Part shown: positions 1-11,551 of the stretch, piece after piece
Numbering within the stretch: the stretch's first letter is position 1
Layout: each line of letters opens with the position of its first letter
NCBI GenBank assembly: GCA_963675135.1
Contig: OY776133.1
Location: 35,799,494-35,863,493, forward strand
Reading direction: 5' to 3'
Length of the DNA stretch: 64,000 nucleotides
Origin: Galeopsis tetrahit
Lineage: Eukaryota; Streptophyta; Magnoliopsida; Lamiales; Lamiaceae
Notes under the pieces: generated by a model
Database searches by the model: none
What the model was told of the DNA's origin: nothing
Seen by the model: only the letters and a program-made list of their open reading frames with translations
Made by a program: the position numbers and the translations under genes

Positions 1-3000
1 AACACCACATATTCTTGCATCAAGAGTAGGCAAGATCACTTCTTCTGACCCTGTGAGCCTCATTTCCACAGAGGCTAGAGTCTTGCCTTGTCCATCTAAG
101 GTATCAGTAGTTGTTGCATGGGCCTTCTCAACTTCCCTGACCAGTGTGTCCAACTTCTCTGACTGCTCTTCAATGATGGATGCAGTCTGAGTAGCAATCT
201 GAAAGTGAGCCTCAGAAGTGTTGGCTTGTTCAAAGTAGATCTGGTTGAGTGTGGACACATTTGCTGATACTGCTTCAAGATCAGTGTCAGCATCAATTGG
301 TATATCTGTCAAGGAAGCATCTGCAAAAATTTGTTCAAGTGTGACAGCAACTGAATCTGCAAAACTAGCAGTGTTAGTAAAAACTCCCTCATCACCCTCA
401 ATTTCTTTTTCTCCCATAAGGTCTGATACATCAGCACCTTCTCTCTCATTTTCAACTCTATTCTTTTCTTCTTCATTTTCAAAAGATGTACTCACATTTA
501 CTGGAGAATCAGGCCTCCTTTCACCAAGGGATTCATCAAGTTCAGATTTGACTTGAAGAATAGCCTGACTCTCATATTGGGCTGCACCCAATATTTCTAC
601 TTCCTCACCCTCTATTTGTGGTGCACTCAAGGAACCAGTGATCACACAATCCTCACCATCATCTCCCTCTGATTTTTCAGCACTAATAGCCTTTTCAACT
701 CCTTCAATTTCTAAACCTGACACCTCTATATCCTCAACAGGATCCATAGAGGGCAGTTGTTGGGAGATCACAGTGCTTGGGCATCCCAAGGCCACTGAGT
801 CATCCTGAATGACTAAAGGCTGGTCAATGTCCAACTTGCCTGACATTGATGAGGCTTTAGCCAAACCAACTTCTCCTATGGAAGTCTCAGCATTGTCAAG
901 CTGTGCCTCAGGCTCAGAAGAACCATCCTTGGTCAATGCATCTTGGACTGAGTTACCATCTTTGGTCAACTCCTCTGAATGATCAGAGTCCTTCTCAGAA
1001 TGAAAAGTCAAGTAATGTACCTGAGCTGAGTTGGTACCAGGGGGGTTGGGATTGGTGTGATCATCATCATCATCATCATTATCAGATGGGCTGTCAGGAT
1101 GCTTGATTCCTTGTGCTATCCTCTCTCTTTCAGCAAGCACCTTCTCATGAACAATGGTGCAAAATAGGGCCTCAGTGGTTAAAACACTGGTCTTCTTTAC
1201 ATTTGCAAAATGCAGCAGCCTATTTTCCTCAACTTGCCACCAGTTGGCACCCTTATCCTGAATAGCCTGAGCTATTTCCACAATAGTTCTATCTTTGATC
1301 TCAACAAGTGCTCTGAGATCATAGAACTGTTGTTGTAGCCTGGGATAAGCTTTCAAACCTGGATATAATTCATCCATATTGGCTCTAGCAATCTGCCTCA
1401 ACATTCCCTCATAGGTGAACTCTTCACCACTATCATCTTCAGATGAGTTAGCTTGGGATTCAGGAGGATTGGAATGAGATTCAAGTAGGCTTGGCTGGGA
1501 TTCAGGTAGGTTGGATTCAGAAGGAATGGGTTCAGGGAAGGTCAAAACAAGTTGGGATTCAGGTGCTTTTGAGAGCATTGTGCCTGAATAGGTAATTGGG
1601 ATGGCTGGAATGGGTGGGAAAACAACTTGATCACCTTCTTGAATGGCATTTTCAAGAAGTTTGGTATAAGAGAGAAGTCTTGGATCAAGGGGGGAAAAGG
1701 GTCTATCTTCAAGATTGACCAAATCTGCCAGCACATCAATACCTGTTCTATCAGGTGCACCTTCAGGGGAGTAAACTTTCTTGGCAATGATTGGGGCATC
1801 TTCAGGAGTCTTGCACTCCTCTTCTTCTTACCTTGGAGATATTCTTCTACATTGAATATCAGGGGAGTTGGCTTCAGGGCTGTTGGTTCTTGACTTTGAC
1901 TTGGAGTTAGACTTGCTTGCCTGTCTAATCTCCTTGAAGAACTCTTCCTTCTTCTTTTCTTCTTCCATCAATCTCTGCTTCTCAGAAGTCTTGATGATTC
2001 TTCTTCTCCTTTCATACCTTGTTGGCTGGTCAAGGTCTCTGAATTCTGTGATTGTCTCAGGTTGCAGTGGGACAATCTCTCTGACTACTTCACCCTCTTC
2101 AGGAGGGTTGACTCCTTCCTCAGCTACCTTCTCAATTTCTTCAGAAGTGGCTCCTCCACTTCTTGACTGGCTTTCAGGGGAGGATTCACTTAGAATCTCC
2201 TTCATCTTCTTCATCTTTGGCTGGCTTTTGGGTGGTTGTGCTTTCCTTTTCCTTGGAGAGGCTCTTGTTGTTGGAACAGTTGCAACAGCTTTCTTGGAGG
2301 CAGCCTCCTGCTTTCTCTTTTCTGTCCTTGAAGACAGCTTTCTGAACAGCACCTTCTGTGCTGGAAAAGGCTTTGGCTTGGCTTGAAGGTGAGTATAATG
2401 AGCAAATCTTTCCAAGAGCAGGCTGGCTCTTGTGCAGAACTGGAGTCTTCCATCAACCACCACCTTGTGGTGTTTCACCTCCTTAAACTTGAATTTCTCA
2501 TTCATCATTTTGTCCAAAATAAAGCTTTTCCAATCAAATTTGACTCTCTTCTCAGCAGAGTCAATCACAGCAGCCATTACTCTCAACTTAGGCATACTAA
2601 GTTGTTCAACACTCCCAGAGTGGCTTAATAAGCTCTTCACCACACAGTCAAACAAGTGTCTAAACAATGGTTTTAGAGAATTCTTGTTTTGAGCACTTAC
2701 AAGCTTTTTAGGTGTAAGCAGCCATGGAAAGTAGAACTCCTGATCTTCTCCTTCCTTGTAAGTTTCTGGATTCAGGCCTTCTGATGGTAGCCCAAAGCTA
2801 GCATCTATATCCTCTGCAGTGAACATGATGGAGTGTTGGCTTTCTGCATCTTCATCTTCCTCAGCATATGTGAGCTTGGTGCACACATCTCCTTTCTTGC
2901 CTTTCCATCTTAGATGGGCAAAGAATTCTGCCATAAATGGATATAGGCATGAATCAGGCTTGGTCCCAAGAAACTTTTCCAAGCCTGCTTCCTTAAGCCA

Positions 3001-3153
3001 ATGGAGTACTGGTTCAACCTCCTTGTCTGGACTGTCAAAGGCAACCAGTTTTTCAAACCATAAGGAGTTTGGGTTGCTAAGATAGGAGAAATCAATGTCC
3101 AAAGAGGAATCATTGAAGTCTACAAGCTCTTCTCTCTTAATCTTAGGTGCCAT
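1..3153 (-). pseudogene. Sirevirus third ORF (post-pol), one in-frame stop, incomplete at window edge
   Basis: The ORF starts at ATG 3153-3151 (MAPKIKREEL) and runs to a TAA at 1828-1830 (441 residues). The same frame then stays open from 1827 to base 1, giving about 1,050 codons with a single stop. Residues 1-260 look globular and contain a FTAEDIDASFGLP motif like that of plant mobile-domain or 'putative plant transposon protein' families. A basic Lys/Arg/Ser region follows. The rest is very acidic and Ser/Pro/Glu-rich with repeated PESQ-type motifs and an Asp run near base 1060. A heptad-like stretch (EEQSEKLDTLVREVEKA) lies near base 140. No signal peptide or membrane segment is visible. 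By position it matches the 'envelope-like' ORF of some Sireviruses, but the sequence gives no support for an envelope role. Function unknown. Confidence 0.8.
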
Positions 3154-3830
3154 GGATAATATGAGAAATTGGTAGGTGTTTGGAGAAGAATTGCAGGTTT
3201 GAGAGTATGAAGAAAGACTTAAGGGTTTTTTGAAATTTTGAGTGCGTAAAGATGGTAGTGAAAATTGAGGAGTTTAAATATGTGGGGAGTTTATTAACCG
3301 TTGGTTAATAGAATCTAACCGTGGGTAATAAGTCTGACCAATTGGATAATATGTGGTAGTGGGATTGAGGCGGTTTGATGGAGGTTTAATGCAAATTAAT
3401 GGTCTTGATGAAGGCTCAAGAATTCATGAAATCCCAATTAAGATTTCTGCATTAAATGCTGATTTGCCTTTTTGGTGGTAAAAATCTTTATAGCACACTC
3501 CATCCTAAAATGGCCTACTCTTAGACCAAGAAACCTCTTAAATGTCTAATCAATGCTAAAAATAGCAATGATTATCTAATTAACTCGGACAAACATCCTG
3601 AGATGTGCTTTGGTTTCTGTGAAGGTCAAACTGCCTGATGAACTTGCCTGAGTGGGTCCCAAAGTTGCTGACTGGGTCCCACTTGGACAAATCCCCTGAC
3701 CAACATTGCTGAGTATCATAGGGACAACCTTGCTGAGTTTCCCCTTTTGGCTTACAACTTCAGTGAGGTTGGTCAACTTTGCTGAAGTTCAACTTTGATG
3801 AACTTCCCCCTTCATATGAGCTTTCTTTCC
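3154..3830 (-). other. pol-ORF3 spacer with polypurine tract
   Basis: Non-coding 677-bp stretch between the end of the pol frame and ORF3. It contains a purine tract on the minus strand at 3803-3813 (GAAGGGGGAAG), 18 bases past the pol stop. This fits the PPTs described in Sirevirus non-coding regions. Next to it are imperfect repeats of CTGACTGGGTCCC-type units (3645-3690) and TTGCTGA units. The AT-rich part at 3230-3480 may hold the promoter or leader of ORF3. Confidence 0.6.
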
Positions 3831-6800
3831 TCATTTTTCCATCTTGCCTGGATCAAGTAACCCCAATTCAGCTGACAACTCTAAGAACCTTGCTTCAGCT
3901 AGAGGCTTTGTCAAAATATCAGCTTTTTACTTATCAGTGTGGATTTTGATAAGCTTGATATCTTTCTTCTCCACATGATCCCTTATGAAATGATGCTTGA
4001 TGTCCACATGCTTGCATCTGGTGTGGAGCACTGGATTCTGTGAGATGGCAATTGCACTATTATTGTCACAGAATATTGGCACTTCATTTGTGATGACTTT
4101 ATAGTCTCTTAGTTGTTGCCTGAGCCAAAGTATCTGAGCACAACAACTTCCAGCTGCAACATATTCTGCTTCAGTTGTTGAAGTTGCAACTGTATTCCGC
4201 TTCTTGGAGAACCATGAGATAAGCTTGCTGCCCAAGAATTGACATGTTCCAGAGGTGGATTTTCTGTCAATTCTGCATCCTCCATAATCAGCATTTGAAT
4301 ATCCAGTGAGCTCAATGTTGTCATCAGCTGGATACCACAATCCAAGATTCTCAGATCCCTTGAGATATCTTAGAATTCTTTTGGCAGCATCAAGATGGCT
4401 CTTCTTTGGATTTGCCTGAAATCTTGCACATACTCCAACTGCAAATGTGATGTCAGGCCTACTTGCAGTGAGATATAGCAATGATCCTATGATTCCTCTG
4501 TAATTTGTGGAGTTTGTTGACTCTCCACCTTCATCAGGATCCATCTTCCAGTTAGTATTCATAGGAATTCTGACTGGCTTGCTTGTTGCACATCCAAACT
4601 TTTTGATCATGTCCCTTGTGTACTTGGCTTGATTGATGAATATCCCCTTCTTTGATTGAGTGACCTGAAGTCCTAAGAAGAAATTCATCAATCCCATCAT
4701 GGACATTTCAAATTTGCTCTGCATGAGTTTGGAGAACTTTTCACACATCTTCTCATTTGGAGATCCAAATATAATGTCATCCACATAGATTTGGACTAAC
4801 AGAATATCATCTCCTTCACAGATTCTGAACAGAGTTCTGTCAACAGTGCCTTTGACAAAACCATGATCTAGAAGAAACTGTGATAAGGTGTCATACCAAG
4901 CTCTTGGAGCTTGTTTTAAGCCATAGAGGGCTTTCTTCAATCTGTACACCTTGTCTCCTTCCTCAAAGCCTGGGGGCTGTTCAACATACACTTCTTCCTT
5001 GAGCACCCCATTTAGAAATGCACTCTTCACATCCATTTGATACACCTTGAATCTCATGTGAGCTGCATATGCTAAGAAGAGTCTGATTGCCTCAAGTCTG
5101 GCCACTGGAGCAAATGTCTCATCATAATCAATCCCTTCAGATTGACAGTATCCCTTTGCCACCAGTCTTGCTTTGTTCCTCACAATGATGTCATTTTCAT
5201 TTTTCTTATTTTTGAACACCCATTTGGTTCCAATGACATCTTGATGAGTTGGCCTATCCACCAGCTCCCATACTTCATTTCTGGTGAACTGGTTCAACTC
5301 TTCTTGCATGGCTATGATCCAGTTGTTGTCTTGTAATGCTTCTTCAATATCTCCTGGTTCTATTTCTGAAAGAAAACAACAAAACAAAGCACTTTCTCCA
5401 TGAAACCTTCTAGTTTTGATCCCTTCACTTGGATTGCCAAGTATCAGGCTAGTTGGGTGGTCTTGTAACCAAGTCCTTCTAGACCTGATCCCTTCAGGAG
5501 GATTGTCCTCATCTGAGGTTGGATCACTAGACTCATTAAATTCAGGAAAATTAATTGAAGGATCAAGCTCAGGATCATATTCAGGGGTATTGTCCTCATT
5601 GTCAGATGAGTTGACATTTTCATTGGTTCCCTCTTGAATATTGGATCCATTAACTACCTCAGCATTGCCTGCTTCTTCATTGGTAGTTGTTACCTGGTTT
5701 TGAACTGGGATTGGGTCAATCAGTTCAATATCACCTTCAGGTTGGTTGGCTCCTGGTTGATTGCCATCAGGTAGGTTGTCCAGTTTTTGACAATCATGAA
5801 GTTCAGGCTGGGCAACATCTACAAACACTGTCTCCTTGCTTTGAAGCCTTAATCTGGCTGTTCTTTGTGTTATCTCATCAATATTCAGGTTTCTATCCCT
5901 GAACTCATTAATAGATTCATCAAACACAACATGAGGTGTTTCTTCCACAATAAAGGTTTTGCAATTGTAAACTCTGTAAGCTTTGCTGATTTGTGAATAT
6001 CCAACAAATATTCCTTCATCAGCTTTGCTGTCAAAAGCTTTCAATTGTTCTTTCCCATTATTATGAATGAAACACTTACAACCAAATATGTGAAAATAAG
6101 CAACAGTGGGCAATCTACCTTTCCATATTTGATATGGGGTTTTACCTTGTCCTTTGGTGATTAAGGACCTGTTTTGGGTGTGGCATGCAGTGCTAATGGC
6201 TTCAGCCCAGAACCTTTTAGGCAGTTTGGATTCAGCAATCAAAGTTCTTGCTGCCTCTTTCAAGGTTATGTTCCTTCTTTCAGCAACCCCATTTTGTTGA
6301 GGTGTTCTTGCTGCTGAAGTTTCATGTGTGATGCCATTCTTGCTGCAGTACTCATTGATGTATGAGTTTATGAACTCAGTACCTTTGTCTGATCTGATCT
6401 TGACAATACTTAGGCCCTTTTCATTGCTCAATCTCATCATCAATTCAGGTAACTTGACTTGAGTCTCCTTTTTGTTTAGCAAGAATACTACCCAAGTGTA
6501 CCTGGAAAAATCATCAACAACAACTAAAGCATATTTTCTTCCATTTATACTCACTGGGATTATTGGCCCAAACAAATCCATATGCAGTAGTTGAAGAACT
6601 CTCTCAGTTGAGATGACAGGCTTCCCTTTGAATGAAGCTTTGATCTGCTTTCCTTCTTGACATGGCTGGCATATGTGTTTTTTGGTGAACACTTGATTTG
6701 GCAGCCCTTTAACTAGAGAGTTTCTTGCAATCTTGTTGATGGTTTTGAAGTTCAGGTGATTCAGTCTCTTGTGCCACAGCCAGCTTTGCTCACTTGTGCT

Positions 6801-7226
6801 TTTGGCAACAAGACAAACTGGTTCAGGGGTTTTGCTCCAATCTGTAAAATAGACATTTCCCTTTCTCACCCCTGTTAGTAGCACCTGTTGTGTTGATTTG
6901 TTCTTGATAGTACATTCATTAGGGGCAAATTCAACACAAAAACCTTTATCACAGATTTGACTTATAGACAGCAAGTTATATTTTAGGCCTAGGACATATG
7001 AGACATCAGTAATTTTAACACTACCAATGTTTAATGTACCATAACCTCTTGTGATCCCTTGTGAGCTGTCTCCAAAGGTTACTGAAGGACCATCCTTTTC
7101 AATGAATTCTGAGAGAAGCTCTTTATTCCCAGTCATGTGTCTTGAACATCCACTGTCCAAGTACCATGCTGTTTTCTTGTTGATGCTTCTCTTCATCTTG
7201 TGGTCCTTGCAGCCCTGCAAAGTCAA
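3831..7226 (-). pseudogene. pol: Ty1/copia pol polyprotein (PR-INT-RT-RH), premature stop
   Basis: About 1,100 residues are open from 7226 to a TAA at 3927-3929, after which the same frame continues (ADILTKPLAEARF) to TGA 3831-3833. Domains in order: protease motif DSGCSRHMTG (about residue 25); HHCC zinc module (WHKRLNHLN...CQPCQEGK); integrase core with MDLFGP, SDKGTEF and PQQNGVAERR; reverse transcriptase with KWVFKNKK, QMDVKSAFLNG and the YVDD box (QIYVDDIIFG); RNase H with STTEAEYVA. The first conserved RNase H motif reads GYSNADYGG, so the usual catalytic Asp position is Asn. There is no ATG at the start: the frame begins at a TTG and lies -1 to gag. Together with the stop this argues that the copy is non-functional. 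Confidence 0.9.
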
Positions 7227-9706
7227 AATTTAGGTACCCTTTGAGTGTTGGGTCCTAGAGGGTTAGCTGTACCTTTTAGAACCCAAATCTGCCTGATTAC
7301 TCTGATTGATTCAAAGTGACTGACTTGGTTTCCATTTACATCTACATACACAGTTTGACCCTTAAATGCCTTGGGTGATCTCTGTGTATAAGTGTTAGCT
7401 TTGTAGGGTTCAGGAGAGTTGATAAATTTCTTTGGGACATTTCTCCTGAAGTTACTAAGCTTAGGTGCAGCTGGATAAGACTTTTGAGGATAGGTTTTTG
7501 GATGGCCTTTTCCATTTGGCAAGTAAGGTCCAGGCTTCCTGAATGTTTTATACCTATCAGAGGGGATTGGCCTTAATCCATTCAGTTGAGGTTGCCTCAT
7601 TTGAGTTGGCCTTTTCTGAACAGGTTTTGGACAACTCCTCTGATGATGATTCAGATAGGTTGGCCTTCCATTGGTTCTCCCTTTATGAACCTCATTCCTC
7701 CTGTAAGCAATGCCTTTAACCCTTTCCATAGGTGTGGGTTTAGGTACATTCTTTACCTGAGTTGGTATAAAAATTCCTTTACCCTTATCCTTGATCAGTG
7801 GTTGATTTACTTCTATTTCATTTTGTTGTGCCACTGATCTTACAAAAGTCATCTTAGAATTGCTTGATGAAGCAATGCTAAGACCAGGTGAGGGTTCACA
7901 TGGATTATAGCCTAATCCACCCTTTTGAGCAAATGGTCTTTGAAACCCTTGAATCTCCTCTATTGCCTTGGCAGATTTGTTCAAGGCAGACATTTTTATT
8001 TTTAAGCTCCCCTCACTCAATTTTAGAGTATCAAATTCACTTGAGAGATTGTTAAATTTTGCTTGTAGAATTCTAAGATCAAAATCCTTTTTCCTCAAGG
8101 CCAATTCTTGATCATCAATCAACTCTTGTTGTTCAGAGACTTTGAGAGACACTTCCTCAAGCTCTTTCACAATCTGCTGATACAACTCAGTTGATTTAAT
8201 GTCAAGCTCAGGTTCAGGAAGGTTGGGAGTTTGAGCTTTTGAATTCAGTAGCTCATTTTCTCTAAGTGCTATATTGCATACTTCTCTTAATCTGGTGAAA
8301 TCCTCAAATAACTTTACAAAGTTGAGTTTTAAGGGGATTTCACTGGACTCATGTGTGTTATTTGAAGAACTGGAAGAACTAGAAGATGAACATACCTCAT
8401 CATTTTCAAATGCCATTTGACAGTCATCATCACTGTCACTGTTGGAGAATAGTCCATCATCAGAAGAGTAGACACTCTCTTCACTAGCTGAATCTCCAGC
8501 CACCATAGCCTTCCTGCTGTTCAGCCTCTTGTCTCTTTTGGTCTGCCTTTCCTTCCTTTCTTTTGCACTGAGGTCAGGACAGTCATACTGAAAGTGACCC
8601 TTTTTCTGGCAGTTGTAACACACATCTTCATCATCATTCTTCTTGTTTGAGGACTCCTTCCTTCTTGATGATGATGGTTCACCTTTGCTGTATCTCTTTC
8701 TATCAGCATACTTGTCCTCTTTCTTTTCATCAGAGACTTTGTCCTCTGATTTGGTGTCAGGAGAGTTGAATCTTCTTCTGGTTCTGTTGTCTTGGTAGAA
8801 CTTCTTGTATCTACCAAATCTGGAGTTGAGCTTCTCAAATCTTCTAGCCATGAGTGCCAGCTCCTCCTTTATTTCAGATTTTGAAACAGATTGAGAGGAC
8901 CTTTGAGTATTCTTCTTTTCTGTTTCAGCAGCTTTGAAGGCAACACCTTTGTTTGAGGAGGATGGCTCTTCATGCACCTTCTTCCTGTTGAGATCAAACT
9001 CATATGCCTTGAGTTCAGAAAATACTTGCTGCATTGGCATATTGTCAAGATTGCTAGTATTTTGCATCATGACAGAATATATATCCCACTTGGATGTGAG
9101 ACTTCTCAAGATCTTCAAGGCAACTTCTCTTTTGGCATAGAACTTGCCAAGAGAGTTTATTTCATTCATGATGTCAGTGAACCTGCCATCAAGATGATCA
9201 ATAGTTTCATTGGCTTCCATAGAGAATTGTTCATATTTTTGGATAGCCACTTGAAGCTTGTTCTCCTTGATCTTTTGGGTACCTTCACACATAAGTGCTA
9301 GGGTGTCCCAAATCTCTTTAGCTGATGTGCAGTGGTACACTCTTCCCATCACTGCATCTGGAATTGTCTGGTACAATGTGTTCATTGCAATGTAGTTCAG
9401 GTTGTGCCTTTTTCTTTCTTCAGCTGTAAAGTCATCTTCATCCTTTGGCAGCAACTCCCTTGGATCAGCTTTTTGAGCATCAGTGAGCTTGGGATTTGCT
9501 TTAGTGAATGTGAATGGCCCTCTAGTGATGACTTTAAGCATTTCATCATGCTGGCAAGCAAGATGTGCTCTCATCCTGATCTTCCAGAAATCATAGTTCT
9601 CAATTGAGAACATTGGCAGTTTGTGATGAGAAATATGGTTGACTTGGTTTGGACCCATATTGTTGATGTTGTTTACAGCATCTCCTGGAACTGCATTGTT
9701 AGCCAT
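7223..9706 (-). CDS. gag: Sirevirus-like Gag
   Basis: Open for about 827 residues from MANNAVPG (ATG 9706-9704); an ATG ten codons upstream at 9736 is also in frame. The N-terminal half is the copia gag (UBN2/DUF4219-like) fold, with NYDFWKIRMRAHL, then KEIWDTL and EGTQKIKENKL. A CCHC knuckle (CYNCQKKGHFQYDC) lies at about residue 380. Acidic Ser-rich and coiled-coil-like heptad stretches follow, then a basic Pro-rich tail. Gag would form the intracellular particle that packages element RNA. The ORF ends in TGA 7225-7223, where the pol frame begins one base back; only about two codons overlap. The frame is otherwise intact. Confidence 0.88.
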   Translation of the reverse strand: MANNAVPGDAVNNINNMGPNQVNHISHHKLPMFSIENYDFWKIRMRAHLACQHDEMLKVITRGPFTFTKANPKLTDAQKADPRELLPKDEDDFTAEERKRHNLNYIAMNTLYQTIPDAVMGRVYHCTSAKEIWDTLALMCEGTQKIKENKLQVAIQKYEQFSMEANETIDHLDGRFTDIMNEINSLGKFYAKREVALKILRSLTSKWDIYSVMMQNTSNLDNMPMQQVFSELKAYEFDLNRKKVHEEPSSSNKGVAFKAAETEKKNTQRSSQSVSKSEIKEELALMARRFEKLNSRFGRYKKFYQDNRTRRRFNSPDTKSEDKVSDEKKEDKYADRKRYSKGEPSSSRRKESSNKKNDDEDVCYNCQKKGHFQYDCPDLSAKERKERQTKRDKRLNSRKAMVAGDSASEESVYSSDDGLFSNSDSDDDCQMAFENDEVCSSSSSSSSSNNTHESSEIPLKLNFVKLFEDFTRLREVCNIALRENELLNSKAQTPNLPEPELDIKSTELYQQIVKELEEVSLKVSEQQELIDDQELALRKKDFDLRILQAKFNNLSSEFDTLKLSEGSLKIKMSALNKSAKAIEEIQGFQRPFAQKGGLGYNPCEPSPGLSIASSSNSKMTFVRSVAQQNEIEVNQPLIKDKGKGIFIPTQVKNVPKPTPMERVKGIAYRRNEVHKGRTNGRPTYLNHHQRSCPKPVQKRPTQMRQPQLNGLRPIPSDRYKTFRKPGPYLPNGKGHPKTYPQKSYPAAPKLSNFRRNVPKKFINSPEPYKANTYTQRSPKAFKGQTVYVDVNGNQVSHFESIRVIRQIWVLKGTANPLGPNTQRVPKF

Positions 9707-9838
9707 TTCAACAGATGTAATATAAGATGAACACAAAGAGGTTTTTCAGAAATTTGGATCAGTTCAGTGACCACAGAAAATGTGATTTTTTTTTTTAAAA
9801 TCAGATGGATTTTCAGAAGCAGTGGTCTTTGAACCCCT

Positions 9839-9850
9839 GCTCTGATACCA
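9839..9850 (-). other. Primer-binding site of the Sirevirus
   Basis: On the minus strand TGGTATCAGAGC lies two bases inside the LTR end. It is the usual plant copia site complementary to the 3' end of initiator Met-tRNA, and it fixes the LTR boundary and the orientation. Confidence 0.93.
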
Positions 9851-9852
9851 CT

Positions 9853-11467
9853 TGTTGGTCCTTGGTGGAGTATAACACAAGTGTATGGGGGGGGGGGGGA
9901 ATGCACTTGTGTATGCAAATTCTTTTCTTTTTGACAAAACAGTCTTATCAGGCAGGTTGTCTCACAACTGGCCTGAGTGTGAACTTTGATAGATACTTGT
10001 CCTACTGATTATTATAGAGTAATCAGTTGTCTAAATATCTAAAAGAGTTGCTAAGTGCGGAATGTGGTTGGCCTTTGACTTAAAGCAATACTCCAAGTTA
10101 ATTTCTGAAAAGATACAGTTATCAGGGACTTTGTCCAAAACAGTTTTCCTTAAACTTACAAGTTTTACTCTTTGAAATATGATTGAATATAAATGCAATA
10201 AAGAGTGCAGTAAGTAAAAGACACACAAGTTTATAGTGGTTCAGAGACTCAAGCTCCTACATCCACTTTCCCTGATTGAACATGATAATTCCTTCACAAT
10301 GGAATTAGCTTGTTTTATAGTGCCAAGGTGCACTGATCAACAACACTCTCTTAGTGTTTTGATCCCTAGGATAATCTGAGTCCTAGTGCTCAATCTCTCT
10401 GAGTTAAGACTGTGTTTCACTCTAACAGTCCTTAACTCCTCACTTCTACAACAAACACTCTCTTCACTAAATGAGATAGGGTTTGAGGTTTGGTTCCAAC
10501 TAATAGAGATATCCTTTACAATGAGAACAGATGTAAAGGCTTAGGATATCTCAATGCTAAGCTAGGATGTTTACAAAGATTGGCTTAGCTGACTTGAAGT
10601 GATTCAGGAAACTTGGAATACTTGAGAATAGCTTGGTTTCCTTTGATAGCTTAATGTAAGTTTTATAGCTTCTAGTTGGATGCAGAATCCCTTTGATCAC
10701 TTCTGTTTATATAGGCATATTTGAACAACTATCCGTTGGAGAGATAGCATTTCAAACATGTCTATTTGCAGCACCATTGAAACGGCTAAGAAGCTTGACT
10801 TTCTTTTATCCACTGTGTAAAAGGGCTCTTCAATGGTTGCTTGAATGAATGTGTTGATTTCTGAAAAATGCGGCTGAGATGACTTGTGACAGTTTCCAAA
10901 TAAGCACACTTTCCAAGGTTGATTTGTGGCAGAATCTACACTCAACCAACGGTCAGATGGGACAAGCTCCCTGAACATTCTTGCTGCAGTTTTAGAATGT
11001 TCCAACATTCATTCAATGCTTCACTCTTTAATGCTCTAAGTCTTCAATGCTTGGTTCAGGCATGATTGGCAATAAATGCTTCATTGAATGTGTCTTCTGT
11101 AAGCTTTTGACATTTAATTCTCTTGATCATTTGCACTTCAATTGTCTTGATCTTTTGCATTTAAGAGCACAGCTTCAGTGTTCTTGATCTCCTCAGCCTG
11201 ATTGTCCACTTGTTCAGTTGTCCTGATGCTTCAGCAACTTTGGCCTCAAGACTTAATACCTATCAATCTTTCTAACATGTAGCTTTGGACAACTATCCTG
11301 AACTCTAAAATCTCACAACATTTCTGAGATTTTTAACTTAAGCATTCTACATACTCAAGTGTTCTGGGACAACTTGCTTGAACAATAACTTGAGCATATC
11401 TCAACTAATTTGTACATCATCATTCAGGGGTTTTGGTATCTAGATCAAAATCATTTTATTCCCAACA
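9853..11467 (-). repeat. 5' LTR of the Sirevirus (1,615 bp)
   Basis: Bounded by TGTTGG at 9853 and CCAACA at 11467, perfect 6-bp inverted ends of TG...CA type, next to the PBS. A 13-base G run sits at 9887-9899, close to the U5 end. A TATA box lies in the middle, so R plus U5 is unusually long (about 0.8 kb). The partner LTR lies outside the window. Confidence 0.88.
10706..10713 (-). promoter_or_regulatory. TATA box of the Sirevirus LTR
   Basis: CTATATAAAC on the minus strand, about 760 bases from the LTR start and upstream of gag. It is the only good TATA element in the LTR in the right orientation, so transcription should start near 10675. Inferred from motif and position only. Confidence 0.55.
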
Positions 11468-11544
11468 TAACATAAATAAAAGATTGCTGCCTAAAATATA
11501 TTATATTATTCCTATTGTATATTATTCTATAATATTCTCTAATA
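11468..11544 (-). repeat. 3' LTR remnant cut by the Sirevirus
   Basis: Direct repeat of 12513-12589 (shared AACATAAATAAAAGA... to TATTCTCTAATA). It starts exactly at the Sirevirus LTR end, which shows that the Sirevirus landed inside this LTR. Confidence 0.72.
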
Positions 11545-11551
11545 CCTCCGG

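Larger units (their letters stand above)
1..11467 (-). mobile_element. Sirevirus-like Ty1/copia retrotransposon, 3' end outside window
   Basis: Read on the minus strand the order is 5' LTR (11467-9853), primer-binding site, gag, pol (protease, integrase, reverse transcriptase, RNase H), a spacer with a polypurine tract, then a very long third ORF that leaves the window at base 1. Integrase before RT defines Ty1/copia. Large LTRs, a long gag with one CCHC knuckle and an extra ORF after pol are features of the Sirevirus lineage. The copy looks young but disabled: pol and ORF3 each carry an in-frame stop. It inserted into the LTR of an older copia remnant at 11468. The 3' LTR is not in the window, so LTR divergence cannot be measured and the 5-bp duplication (TAACA at 11468-11472 on this side) cannot be confirmed. 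Confidence 0.93.

Noticed and set aside
903..1106. ORF with a run of six histidines
   Set aside because: It is the antisense shadow of an Asp run in the Sirevirus third ORF on the minus strand.
1..3153. Third ORF as a retroviral-type envelope
   Set aside because: No signal peptide, membrane anchor or cysteine pattern is visible; position alone is not enough.
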